A stretch of DNA of 64,000 bases. It comes from Hyposmocoma kahamanoa. Taxonomy: Eukaryota > Arthropoda > Insecta > Lepidoptera > Cosmopterigidae. This document shows positions 10,450-24,300 of this stretch, piece after piece. A program made the position numbers and the translations under genes. Numbering within the stretch: position 1 is the first letter of the stretch; each line of letters starts with the position of its first letter. The notes below the pieces were generated by a model, which ran no database searches, was not told the origin of the DNA, and saw nothing but the letters and a program-made list of their open reading frames with translations. Where the stretch lies: assembly GCF_003589595.1 (NCBI RefSeq), contig NW_020654289.1, positions 8,888,730 through 8,952,729 of the forward strand, read 5' to 3'.

Positions 10450-11960
10450 TTGTCTATTAATACTTGGCTATATCCCCTAACTTTCCTTTGCCTTTCCTAC
10501 AGGAAGAACTTTAACATTGTTAAAATCAAATACGCAACGCTGAACTTTACTATTGAAAATGAAAATTATTTGTTATGATGATCGATCGGAATATGAAAAA
10601 CTGATACTGGCGATGATCGCTATAATTGCTAAATTACTATGATTTGGAAAAGTTGTTATTTTCTGAATATATGTATGCCTATCAACGAAACAAAGCTTGT
10701 ATTATTGAAACTACCTAGATTTTTACTTAGAAGTTTAAATTATAACATTATAATTGGTCAAAGAGAAATAATTGCAATTTTTATTGCCGATTATTATGTA
10801 CTCAAGCGCAATCAGGACCACGCTCTAGTAAATACAGATTTTGACGACACTCAAGACAAGATTTTACAGTTGGGAACCGTTTAGGAAACAGCAAAACTGA
10901 AAAGATTCTCAAGCATTGTCTAAAATTACTGTATAGTGTAATTACTGTAATGCACTGTTAAGTGCAGCGATAATACGATATAAATACATACATAAATAGA
11001 TAAGCGTCCCGAAAACATATTTTTGGCGGAATTTCTGTATCAAGAATAAAAATTATACAATAAATTTGGGTTAACATTTCAAAAGTTTTTCTTTTGGCAT
11101 AACAAAACATTGCAGGTTCCTAAACAACGCCACCTTTACTCGCAATAAAATTTTGGAAAATATTCATATTATATGTATTAAACATTCGGATGGTGTTTGT
11201 CGTATGTTGTTAATATGATAAATGTTCATTATAAAATTGACATCACTTACCTGGCTTGGCCCTTAACGACTATGGTAGTCGTTAAGTCGGAAAACATTGT
11301 TGTTTTCCGCAATGTAGACAATTAACAAATTATGTTAAATGAAAACACGATTTTACTATTTATGACTTACTACTTTAAATGAACTTCCAGCAAGATGGTA
11401 AGAAGTGTATTGAAAGCATGATGGCAAAAGAAAAACTTAAAAAAAAATTATTTGTTGTGATTATGAATACAAAAATCGAACACACAGAAAAACTTTTGTC
11501 GACCCGGTGCAACGGTTGTCTCGTTGCACTCGGGTGGAACGAAAAAAAAAATAAAACAGTTTCTCTGTATGTTCGATCTTTGTATTCATAACGATAACAA
11601 AACTAGTGAAGTTATTTCACAAAAAAATTTAATAAAAAAACTAGTTTATTTAAATAAATGTTATTTAAAATCTTTTTTGTTTAAAGTCCCCTTATACAAT
11701 GGCAATTTCGTATCATAATCCGTACCATGGCGTTATCAAAATATTTGTAACGGTCTTTGGTACTCTGAATGTTTTTTTAATACTTTAACTCTCATACAAT
11801 ATAATATTTATAAACGTTAAAGTATAAAAAAGACATGCCTAAGTTAGGAGAAGTATACATATTAAATATCAAAGTCGAATATGTAATTTGTAAATAAATA
11901 ATTAGAAACTATATAAAGAAAGCATATGCTTCAGAATTTGCAAAAAATGGAACGTAGTAT
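10450..11960. other. Intergenic region with small foldback elements
   Basis: AT-rich DNA upstream of the YEATS gene promoter. It contains a repeat fragment at about 10,589-10,620, paired hairpins at about 11,264-11,309 and the MITE-like element at 11,461-11,591. Small open frames at 10,639 and 11,379 have no recognisable motif. Confidence 0.5.
11461..11591. repeat. 131-bp MITE-like element with 33-bp inverted termini
   Basis: Arms 11461-11493 and 11559-11591 are reverse complements with four mismatches, beginning TTATGAATACAAAAATCGAA. A second hairpin sits inside (GTGCAACG and CGTTGCAC around 11508-11529). It has no coding capacity. Confidence 0.75.
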
Positions 11961-11979
11961 CTATACAGTACGTCACAGT

Positions 11980-12383
11980 TTGGAATGCGCGGCGGCGCTA
12001 GCGGCGGGGCGGTAGCGGCTGAGGAGCAGCGGCGCGGGCGTCGTCATCATCACGTCACTCGCTCGCCCTCCCACTCCGCAATCGTGCTTATTGAGTGAAT
12101 GAGTCAATGAGTCAGTGACTCCTGCATCGCGACAGCGTCGCTCGTCGCCCGTCGCTCACGCTGGACGACATGCGAGCCTGATCCCGCGCCGCTCGAATCA
12201 TAGAGCTACCTTCATGCATCTTTGCATACCGTCGACTCGTCACAAGTGAGCCTCCCGGCTCAACTATTCAATTTAGTGTTATTTGCGCAAGTGTAACTAA
12301 ATCAACTCATATGACCTCGACGCCCTGTTGCAGATGTCAGCCGTCACCGCACGAACAGCGGCGGTTTTATCACATCTTAGAGA
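11980..12383 (+). promoter_or_regulatory. CpG-rich promoter and 5' leader of the YEATS gene (inferred)
   Basis: This is a sharply GC- and CpG-rich block in AT-rich surroundings, as expected for a gene start. Two AP-1/bZIP-type TGAGTCA sites (12100-12106, 12108-12114) and a TGACTC (12116-12121) are packed within 22 bases. A short upstream frame starts at ATG 12334 and ends in TGA overlapping the ATG at 12384, so it could reduce translation. Linkage to the YEATS gene is inference from strand, position and splice phase. Confidence 0.5.
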
Positions 12384-15300
12384 ATGACTGAAGGTCCTCT
12401 ACAACATGAAAATTCGGTGAGTGATAATTGTCATAGTTTGGCGAGTGGTTTGGAGTCGTTTGAGATATGTGGCAGTAGTGGATATCGCGAGTGCAACCCA
12501 TGACGGGAATGCGGCGGGAAACTTATCAGCGCTGCTGCTGGCACTGGCTACTGACTGCTCTGGATACGATCATAATCACACCTCGTGCGTCTACACCATT
12601 TCACCGGCTGATATTTATAATTGTGTTAATATGATAAAATGTCATAAATATTTTCTGTACTTATATTGAACGGTTAAGAACCGTTCAATATAAGTTATAA
12701 CTTATATTGAACGGCTCTTATCGCTGGCTTTTTGCCTTATACACAATACCCTATTAATATATTTTTAAATACTGCTTATCATTATATCACGAGTCATTAT
12801 ACGGTATTAATAGGGAGACGGTATACGTCCACTTATATAATAAATTTGTAATTTCTAACTCTTTAACATGTTCACTTACCAAGAACTAAAGAACTATGAC
12901 CTAAATAGAATTGATTTAGGAATTAATCTTTATGACAAGATATCATAATTATAATTATATCATATTATAATTATTGGACGTTATAATTTATTCGACATAA
13001 GTTTTTTATCGATTACCTTAAAATTTACCCGTTAGATATAAGACAGTGATAATGACTAGGAAAGTCTTAAAAAGTTAATTCTTAGGAGTGTGGCTAGTTC
13101 AAACCGTGGCCTGATGATAACGTTATCAGCACGCTGACCGGATCAATCTTATCAGTGCTATCACATGTACGTATTGAACTAATTTGAACATGTTGCCGAA
13201 TTTTATGGTATCACACATTATGATAAGTGTCAACAATAAATAATGGGAAAATAAGTGTAATAAGCATTTATTTATTATTAACAGACATAAACTATGTTAG
13301 CATAGTCATTGCAATGTAAACTTAGTTAATTAACAAGTTACCTAGTGTGTACGGTGTATTGGTTTATGTTGTAAGTTTCTTCTTAAGTGGCTACCTACTT
13401 ATTAGCTTATCAGTTGAAAATACATTCATGCAGAACTAAAACAACAATACAAATATACTTACAGTTTCATACATTTTGCAGTTTAAAAGAAAATACAAAC
13501 AGACTTGTTTATGCAAATGGGAACGTGTAGATAGACTGTACGTTTGTTTACCAACTGTATACCAACCCATTTACGACCCACTGCTATGGGTTCCTTCTAA
13601 GAAGAGCATAACGCTGTCCCAATTTGTTTTGTTTGCCTTTTTTGGAAGCTATTGTAAATGGAAGAGAATTATGATTTATTTTGTCGGTGCTAATGCGAAG
13701 TTCATTTTTAGAACATATTTATTATCATACGTGGATTGAGTTAGACGTTCACGTGCACCAATGCACGATCATTGTAGAGAGAAAATGCCAACCGGTGACT
13801 GGTCGTGTGGTAAAGCCGAATTCACAACTGGTTTTATGTAGAACAACTTAATTTGATATATCACTATCGTACGCTCCCCGTGAACATTAATGCATCTCGT
13901 TTTGTGATAATAGGGTCAATAGTTGTGTTTTTTGTTATTGTTAATTTTTGTTGAATCTTTATAATATTCGTATAAACTTCGGTTGCTCTCTGTTTACATC
14001 AAATCAGATCAGACTTCTTACATCACACTCAAATGGAATTTAAAATAACATTTTAATGCTAATGGTGTTTCCATTATCATAATTACGTAGTAGATATTTT
14101 AAAGAGCAGTTGATTTTAAGGCCTATCTCATACAGTACGTGCAATATACATTATATTCAGAGTCATTAGAGTTTTACGGAAACAAGCGAATACAATTATT
14201 ATTGACAAAATCTTTATAACGGTAAAACATCACTTTTAACCTTATATCTAAACAGCTAAGGTAAAGTGTTATTGATCACTAAGTTTCGATGTTCTCTCGC
14301 GACGTTTTAAAAGAAAACATCTACATATACATATTTCTGAAATAATGTCACTGACGCCATAACATATTCATTTATGTGATATGTGTATTCATCGTAGCAG
14401 CGAACGGACGAGCGCGAAAGTTACAATGCTATACGTTAGAATGAAATTGGTTGACAATGCAATCGTTAACTTCAATAAACCTGTACCAGTACCGTGGTAT
14501 TGTAGCCTATGAGAAGAATTGATATTATATTTGTACGGACGCACTTACTTTTCAATTCTCGCTTTTCGCATATTATAATACTATAATACTTATGAAAAAA
14601 TTGTCCAAATTTCAAAGTGTTAAGTCAAGCTGGTCATTGTTCATCGTCATCATCATCAACTCATCTGTATGTCTTCCACTGTTAGGCACGGGCCTCCTCT
14701 CAGGCGAGGGTTTAATCCACAGTCTGCCACTCAGAAGTGTGAGCCCGGATACAAACCTACGGTCTCTGCTTGAAAGGCCTCACTATTCAAAAGATATAAA
14801 ATATTATGTATTTAGTAATTAATCCTACACTGAGAGCATTTATTCTATAATACCTGTCTTCCAATGGAGCAGGCTGAATTAGTACGAACGATACTTGTCG
14901 CATCATAACGGGTTGCTTGAAGCCGACTTCTCTCTCTTTATTATATTATATGTATACCCGCTAGGGGTAGCGGGAATTACTCCTCCCAATGTACGTCGCG
15001 AGGTAGCATGTTGGCTAGAGAATCTAAAGCAGGACGTAGACAGTCGGCATCCTTCATTCGGCTACAAGCTGCCACCTGTACGACTATGAAGTTGTAAGAA
15101 CTTCCTTCGACATACCACCGCTATAGAAGTTAGTCCAACGGACGCGATTACCTCAGCCGAAAGTCTTCCCCGTGGACACGAGTTGCAGTGGTCAGTATGT
15201 AAATCCCTGAATCGTCTCAGATCACAAGTTGCCCGATGTAGAGACAACATTGTGAAATGGGGATGGGGACTCAAAACCATTGTGCTTGCGAATCCCCCAC

Positions 15301-18300
15301 ACAAAGTATGTCGCACTTTTTCTCATGCCCACTGTTGCTCTCATGTCCGAGCATCTGCACCCGCGTAGACTTGCTAAAGGCAACGGATAGGGGCTTAGAG
15401 GTGGCTGCTTACTGGGCCAAAAAAATATAACACAAGAGTTGTACTGGTTCTTGGCATTGACTCGACAAAAAGTAGAAGAAGAAATAGAACAAGTGTAAGC
15501 TGACACAAAACTAGGATTGACAAGACATTAGATTGTTCTTACAGACGAGTCATGTATTTTAGAAGATAATCATATTTAATCTGTAAGGTCAAATACGGTT
15601 CTAGAATCTTCCTCTTCTAAAGACAGAGTTCAGGCCGTAGTCCACTACGCTGGACTTTATGAAGTCGTTGTACAATTTTCTTATCATTCTTCGCCCTGCA
15701 GTTTTTATCGCTAAGTTTTCCACATGATTCGAAACGATGGGAATCGAATATAGAACCTCGTACACTTTCTTCCAACTAGGTTATCGCTTTCCTTAAGTAA
15801 ATAACAAGTCTCATAATAAACGTCAAGCATTGATCAAATACAACTACATTCTTACGTACACTGTAAATACCCAAGAGTGTATTTTACATGTCCATACCTT
15901 GAGTAGCAGTAGAGCTAATTATGAAAGAGTTCGTCCAGGGAATAGGTAAGGTGGCAGTACCCACCTTACCTATTTCTGCCGCCAAGCAGTAATGTCAGCA
16001 TTACTGTTTTCCAGTTTTGAAAGGTAAGGGTGCTGGTATGGACAGGCATGTAGCTTACCATCAGACGCACGACTTGTTCGTCCCGTCATTTGGTATTGTA
16101 ATAATAAAACCTACGTGGAATACTTTAACAGTTACAATTTGTCTACTTATTTTTCATACGGACCGTACGGATTTTAAAACTACCTACACATTAAAATTAT
16201 TTATATAATACTCATGTTCCTATATAACAAACTTTTAATATCGCAGATAATCAATTACAAATGACCATAGTAATATCGGTACAGCGATAAGTAAAATTGA
16301 ACTGTAGGTACTTAAAGTTAAATGGAAATTGTGGATTGGGCAACCTTCCATTACCGACCAGTAGCGTGTAATGTGCACAACTATTTTATGGGCAAACTGC
16401 CCGAAGTTTCATTTCTCCAATTTTTTGTGTTTCATTCGATTCACATATTACTTAAATATATACTACTTATTAGAGTTTATTTTAAATGGAGCAACCAAGC
16501 AGGCGTAAAACACATGTGAGTATCTTCAGCTGAAAATCAATGTCATTTTGCCTAGTGGTATTTCATAAAATTTCCAAATGTTTAATCCATTATTTAAGTT
16601 GGTACTTACATAGGTAGTTATGCATGTACCTTTGTTTACGAGTCACTAGAACCTCAAAAGGTTATCTTTGTCTAAAATTTTTAACAAAAGCATAATTTTG
16701 TTGATATAGGTATTATGATATAAAAATGATTACGAATAAGAAATATAAGACTGATTTGAAATAAATAATCATCAAATACTATATTTGATTGCACGAGCCA
16801 GAAAATTGCAAAGTAAACAAATTAACTTCAACACACTTTATTTCATTCCTGTGATCAGTACAGTGTTGTTAATTGAAGTGAAAAGTTAGTGTTATATGAT
16901 CTCTCACTCGACACTAAAACCAGGGTATTTTTTTTATTTAGATTAAATCAACACGACATCCAAAACTAACAAGAAACCTAAAACTAAATTGAAACTCGGG
17001 GACAATTAGAAACTTACTGATTAAGCAAAACACAAAAATCCTTAGAAAATCATAAAGAGCTGTTTGTAAAACAGTGTTTAATTATATACATATAGCAGGG
17101 TTGACAGTTATCAAGATATTTATTTTCTTTGATAATTATCATGATAATCCGATAATATCCGTGCTGAAACATTCTATTGTAAAATGACATATAAAGAAAA
17201 AACTACAACAGTACGAAGAAAAATCTTTATGAAAACGATTTGGTTTGTGTACATTGACATTTGACACGGTTGAATATGACAAAGACATGGCACGATTAAG
17301 AAGAAGATTACTTGAGGTAGCATTTTGTTGTTCCAATTCATTGTATAAATATGAAGATAATTACCAAGGTATATTTATATAATTGTTATCATAATTACCA
17401 ATGATAATTACCGGGAGGTGATAACCCTGATATAGAGATGCTAAATACAGTTATACTATAAGTCTGGTTCTGCGGTATAGCCGTGAAAACGTAATATGCA
17501 GAGTTCCTTTCGCATTTATAATGTTAGTTTGGACTAGATAGATATAGATATAAATAGAATAAAAATGACCTGAACATTACGCATATTTAAAAAAAATTGG
17601 TGTTGTGTTCAAACAGACCATATTTCTACCTAAGAACTTTAACTTACAGATATTTGCGATAATAAAGAGGTACCATTTAATATCGCAAATGCGTTACCTG
17701 CTGTGGAATTTAAGATTGAAGTTTCCGATACCGTAAGCAGGTGTCATGTTCCCGGCAAAACTACACAAGACTTTTCGAGTACGAGAATCTTGAGAAAATA
17801 TTGGTCTATGTTCGTATGGTCTCGTGTATATTCGTATTTTCGCCATTTACTACCGGCAAATGTCATAAATATCAAAGTATTCTTGGTCTTCATCTTGTAG
17901 TGCATCTATGTACAACTGTAACAAGCAACAATGTAGAGTTTCAGTTTCGTCTCGCCCTATCTCGACAAATATTCTAGCCGAGACACCTTCCGACGATATG
18001 GTACCCGCTTTACACTTAAACGTACAAAGTATGATAAACACGTTTTAAATTATTTTTCATTAATAGGCAGGGTTGTATTTAAGCAACAAATTAAGTCTTA
18101 TAACTAAAATCTGACAGCTGGTTTGCACAACATAAAAACAACTTAATGAATTAAAAAAATTTAATGAAATGTGAAGATACAAAAAATAACAAAGCTATTT
18201 ATTCCTATCAAATAGTTTGGCTACGCGAACATTTTGAGCGAAACTGCTAAGAAGTAGTTGACCTTCCATCGCAACAGGAAGAAGGCGTGGAACGTTGTGA

Positions 18301-21300
18301 TACCTAATATTATAACCTCGTACAATATATTGTTGTGGAGTTTTATTTACGCAATCTTTAACTTTTTGCGTGTAGACGTATAGATGTTTAGCACTTCAAA
18401 TTTGTTGATTCAAAACGAAAGGACTTGCCATGAGTGATATTATGGATTGTACAGTCAAGGTGTAATTTAATGTTTTCTTTGATACCAAAGAGATAATATA
18501 CGTATAATGGTGCTGCTGCATAGTAATTGTAACTATACAAAAGTAACAGAAGAAAACTTAGCCAGAAATTGGATCTAAAAATCGTTGTTAAAGTTAAAAC
18601 TTAAAAGAACGCGGTATAATAACTTGTGGTTAAAGTCCTGCTTTTTATATTTGTTTTTTACTTATTAGGGTCAACAAACTGTTAGCAACAAACACATTAC
18701 AAATAGTACATAGCTATAACTAACAAACAGTAACTTAACGTGTAACCAACACCGTTAACCACAGATTACGTAAACGGTTTTCGGATTTCAGTAAAACTAC
18801 TGCACTCCTAGTTCAGTTGTGTCACCACCTTAGAGTTTTATCTCTTTCCATCCTCTAAGGTCACCACCCACGAATAATGTCAACACTAAATTAGGAATAG
18901 ATAAAGTAGTGTATTATGGACCTCCATATATACCTATACACCTGTGCCCCTCCAGTAGACACATCAATCGGTGATAGCCTAGACTATTTTCCATCCTCTA
19001 AGGTGAGAGCATTTACAACAATTTAATTTTTATTATAGAAAGTTCACCCAAGTCAATGCGTCCACCAGAGAAACATTCTTTACATACCCATACATACAAA
19101 TAAAAGTGCAAATTAGTAATTGCACATTGCTTTGCATTGATTTTTATTTGTAAAGTGTTTTTTTTTAAATTTTGATGACCAACTTTTTGAAAGTGCCAAC
19201 GCGTGTGCCATGAATATAACTTTCATTAAATGTATTATTAAAGATTTTTTTTACCTATACAATGGTGATCGCTTTAAATTATGAGTTAAAAAATTAATTT
19301 TAATAATCTATTAATGATTCAACTTTAATTTATCGCAATCGTGTTTAACTTCATATTTAGAATTGAACAGACATGGAAACAATTTGTCGTAATGCTATTC
19401 AAACTGAAGACTAATTTTGACAAGGTAAAAACCTTGCCAAATGGCATAAAGACTGGCAAATTAGTTTTGAACCCTAAAATGCTGACGCATTTGCCTTTTG
19501 ACACCACTGCTGCACACACTGGTGGTTAGTGTTAGCTCGGTATCTAATATATCCTTTTGAAATTTCCTCACACAGTGACGGGTTATTTTTTGTGACGGGA
19601 CGAACAATTCGTGCGCCTTGTGGTAAGCGACATGCCTATCCATGGGGTCTACTCTCGATCTCCGTCCGACATCCGTCCGAAACAATTACTGCCAAATAAG
19701 AAATATTTGACCAAATGAAAAGACGCGTGATGCGAATGAAGCTTCATACTTGATACTTGTCTTTTATTTTCGGACAAAGTAAATCATATTTAAATTACTA
19801 ATTGACTTATAAACTATGTTAGTAAATTATTTTAAACAAAGATCGCGTAAATTGTATGAGGTTCCTTATAAGAGGTCCCTCCACTTTCTCAGCAATCATT
19901 TTCAAGATCGAAATTAATGCGACATAAATATTTTTTTGAAAAATACAATTTCAAAAGTTAAGTTGGGTTATTATACATATTTTCTACTATAGAAGGCGAC
20001 TATTATATAACTGCCTCCGTGGTCGAATGGTTACCATATCGGACTGTCACGCAGAGGTCCCAGGTTCGATTCCCGCGCCGAGGGAAATATTTGTATGGCC
20101 TACATTTATGTCTCTCGTGAGTTTGTGTGCAATTTGTGGTTGTCTATGTGTGTGTCCATGGCACTCGTGACACAGGGTTTCCCTAGTGCGGGGCTATGTT
20201 GAAAGTGTGCGTTATTATTATTATTATTATGTACAGTAATTAGTTTGTATAAGTTTTTTCTTTTTCTAAATTTATTGTCGCTTGGGTACTAAAATGGCTG
20301 TCTTTTCTAGTTGTTAATTCCTTCAATAGCACAAAACCTTTACCTCTTTCTTTATAAATGGTCATAAAACACATTTTAGTTGAAATGTAGATAATACGTA
20401 TGCGTTCAACTATTATAGATTACGTAGAAAGTACATTTCACTTACAATTTTAATTAAGTTATGACATCGATTAATAATAACTATTGTTTATATTGTACAC
20501 TTCGAATGTTTATAGAATGTCTATCCAATAAAGTAATGGACTTACGCTAATGCGATGGTTATCTTGGTATTTTCTTCTGAATTACGTATTGTGTTAGTGC
20601 ATTAAAATAATGTATTGGTCGATATATGTAGGTATTTTCCAAATGGGCGTGCTACCTGAGTGTTTTAGTGGTGTTGATCAAGACTAAAGTGTGGTTTTTA
20701 GCAACTAAATTTTACATGTACCTTATAAGCTAACAAATTATATTTTTTTACAAACAAGCTAATTCTTTTACTAAGTAACGATACATTAATACGAAAAGTC
20801 AATATTAGTGTTACAAATTCGGAGTCCAACATAATAGCTTTTTTATGAAGCAAAATCTTAAAAGTTTGTCATCTATTTGCCAAGTTTTATTGAAATCAGT
20901 TTACGGAAAGCGGATGATATACAATTATCGGATTCATGCCCTAATTTGCCACCCTGAAGTGGAATATTTTCTTCAAATTTTGAGGTACTCCTTTCCCAAC
21001 AAACAAGCCGTCGAAATCGGTTCACAAATTTCGGAATAATCGGGTGATATAAAGGAACAGTCGAATTGAGAACCTCCTCCTTTTTTAAGTCGGTTAATAA
21101 TTATGAATAATATGAATAACGATTGTACGTTCATAAAGCGCCAAGTAGGCTCTTTTTTGAGTAAGAAAAAATAAAATTCGTTATTTTCGCTTCGTCTTGA
21201 GAAATATAATCCGATAGATAATACAAACTATTTTATTATTCAATTCTTTTTGGTAAACGTCGTGGTTACATTCTCATTACTACTGTCTTTGCTTTTGTAC

Positions 21301-24300
21301 ATGTCAACTTACACAGTTCGTTAATTCGGAATCCTAAAGCCTTTTCTGCCCCAACAATGTGAGTCGGAGAAAAATTCTCATTTCTGATCAGTCTTAATTT
21401 TTAAGAAAAATGAATATTCTTTATTCGTCCCGTATTCTCCCATTTTCTTTCGTATAATTTTATTTCTTTCTCCATCCTCCATGATAATTTTCCACGCTGA
21501 CACCGGTCAAAAGTTTGTTATTGAACGAAAACGACGCCTAACTTTGTTTTACTAAACGATTTTATTTTTTATTTCCCGCTAAATAAAACTTCCTACAACG
21601 TTTCTAAAAGAAAGAAAATAACATGAGCTCTCAAATTATATTTTTGTAATGTCATTAAAATATATATATAACCGTCATTGTGAATAAAAACCGCCGAAGT
21701 ATTTTAATAACCGGCAATCTGTCTCACTACCGCTACACATGTCTCTCAACCCTGACATTGGCAAAATCGTCGCGCAAAACGACGGAGCCATAGACACAAA
21801 AGTTGAAGTTGAAGTTGAAGGATGGAAAAAAGTTCGGAACAATAAATTTTGCAAAATATTTTAAATCTGTATTTTTAATTATATATAAGTTAATACATAT
21901 TTATTCTTTTCATATTCTTGTCACAAAGTTATTCTTGATATTGTTCCATATCTGAGTGTAAAAATGAATATTACTTAATTCGTGTAACTTAATACTTTTA
22001 TTAGCAATACACAAGAACGTAAAGTTTAAAAAAGCTGTAAGTATAACTGTAAATATGGAGATAAGGAAAAACACTAACTTTTGTTTCGGAGATTTCGTTT
22101 TCCTCAATCACTCTCGCGCTACATTCATTGACCAGCCATCACACTCACCCACCATATTATTAACCAATAATACGACCACTCAACTCTCGCTATTCATTGT
22201 TTGTTCTCACTTTGCTGTGTCTTTTTTCTCAGTCGAAGAGCAGTAATTCAAACAAAGAAGTATATAATATTATTGAATTCAACTAAGAATTGAGCACTTT
22301 TTGAAATTTACCAAACTTGCATATCAGTAGTTTCTTTTTGTTTTTTTTTTTTCAATCAATAAACCACCAAGAGTGAAGTTGTGGGTTACCAGTTAACGGC
22401 TAATGAGGTACTTTGTGTTTATTTAGCAATTGAATTCTTTACGGTACAAATCTACTAGTTAGAATTACAAATAATTTGTAAACTAAGTTTTTTATTGAAT
22501 GTCGGCGTGTTTCTTTTTATGTGAAATTACTCCACTAGTTTGTTAAATTATTAATACAAAGATCGAAAACTTAGAAAAAATCCCCTCGATCTGGCCGGAT
22601 TCGACGTGCCAACTAAGCCACGGAGCGAAACCATCGAATTTTTCTATGTGCTTGTTGTCGGATCTTTGTATCTGGTTTTTAACTACTTTTTAGCCGTAGC
22701 ACTATCTATATTTGTAAACTATTCTAAGATCTTCTAAGAACTTCATGACTTTCTTGAAACGAGAATGTTAAAATCAATTTCTCTACGTAACCACCTATAG
22801 CCATCAGCAATGCATAACTTTGAACCTTTTCATTTCATTTTAAGTGAATTTCAATTAAACTTAAGCCTAGTCCCCATCGGTGTATGTGAAACAAAGTGAA
22901 TCGGTAGCGCGAAAATCACGTACACGGCAACAAACTCTCAATTCATTGCCAATGTTGACTTATTTGACGTAATCGCCAATATGACTAACTATGTTTTGGC
23001 ACAACTCGACTTGTCTGATACCGGCTCGATTGAAAACTTTGCTATTATGTATAACAATGCTACCGTGTTTAACTTTACAACCTTCAAATTGTAGTGTAGT
23101 TGAGTTAGAAACGAATTTTGATATACTAAATCTCTCTTGCAGCAGTTGACGCTATTATCTGTGACAATGTATTGAATTTATCATATCTAGGTATCATATT
23201 TAGGTATTTGTTTAATATGGTTAGCAACATAATATCTTCCATTTACTAGTTGTAATAGCTTCCGTTATCCGTTTCACTTTGTCTATTATAATATTTAATG
23301 ATATTCATATTTAAATTTGAATCGTAGAGTAAATGAGCCGAGTAAAAATAGTTAGACCTTCAACCGTAACTTTTACATCACCTCTATTATTTTGATAATG
23401 ATATTTTGAACCATGTTGCGAATTTCAATTCATCTATTGAGTAGAGTAGTACAATATTAATCTTCGTTATGCTGTTTTAAGTAGTTTTGTGACCAGAATC
23501 GTAAGGCATTAATTGGAACGTAATTGATTATGTCTATGTGGAAATTGGTTCGTGCTTATTGATTTGTTTGATTTTGAAGGGGCAAAGTGCTTTTTATCCT
23601 TGTACCTACTGAATTAATTACATTTTGACAACGATTCTTATAAATAAAGGAAAAATGCGTATATGTGACTTTTCTCTTTGATAAAATGAACATGTATAAT
23701 AATTTTGTTTTGTAGATGTGCGTACGCGTCTGGCTGGAAGTGGGCCACGCGTGCGAGCCGCGTCGGTCAGCGCTGGGACGTGCGCTCGCGCTTGATTGGC
23801 GCGTATGGGTACGCGGCATCAGCGGACAAGATATCAGTCCCTTCGTGCACAAGGTCGTCTTCCACCTGCACCCGCCCAGTGCTTTTGTCTACCCCAAAAG
23901 AGGTATATAATATCTTATGCGTGTCTTTACCGTTCTAAACGTTAGGATACAAGATAACGTAAATTTTATGCTTATTCTTTGTAATCCAAACTCACGACTC
24001 GGTCTATTTTTTTCATAGATATAGGAATAAAGGGTAGATTTTGTATGGGGGCGTGGTTCGTGTCGCCTCGATATGATCAAAATGATCATATCGAGGTGAC
24101 ACGCCTACAAACATCGCTACAGTGACATGGCGATCGTTGTACATATAAGATCTCTCGTAAAACGTGAAAATGCCAAGTTGTAGCAATACACCGTATAAGA
24201 ATTGGAGTGAAAACAAACATTTTAAAACCAGTGATTTAACATTCCACCGGCTATTTGCATTTTTACTTACTGTTTCTATAATTATTTAATGTTTTCTTTT

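Larger units (their letters stand above)
12417..23715 (+). other. Putative intron 1 of the YEATS gene (about 11.3 kb)
   Basis: No convincing exon was found here on either strand. It holds the inverted repeats at 12659-12695, a LINE relic at 14950-15500, copies of the GGGACGAA repeat at 15902-16090 and 19592-19646, a hAT-like MITE at 17096-17429, a SINE at 20008-20235, the AACCTCCTCC element at 20868-21096 and a small element at 22556-22672. The rest is AT-rich and unassigned. If the first exon is wrong, this is intergenic DNA. Confidence 0.45.

Noticed and set aside
13476..13739. 87-aa aromatic-rich frame
   Set aside because: No similarity recognised, no promoter or splice signals; likely chance in AT-rich DNA.
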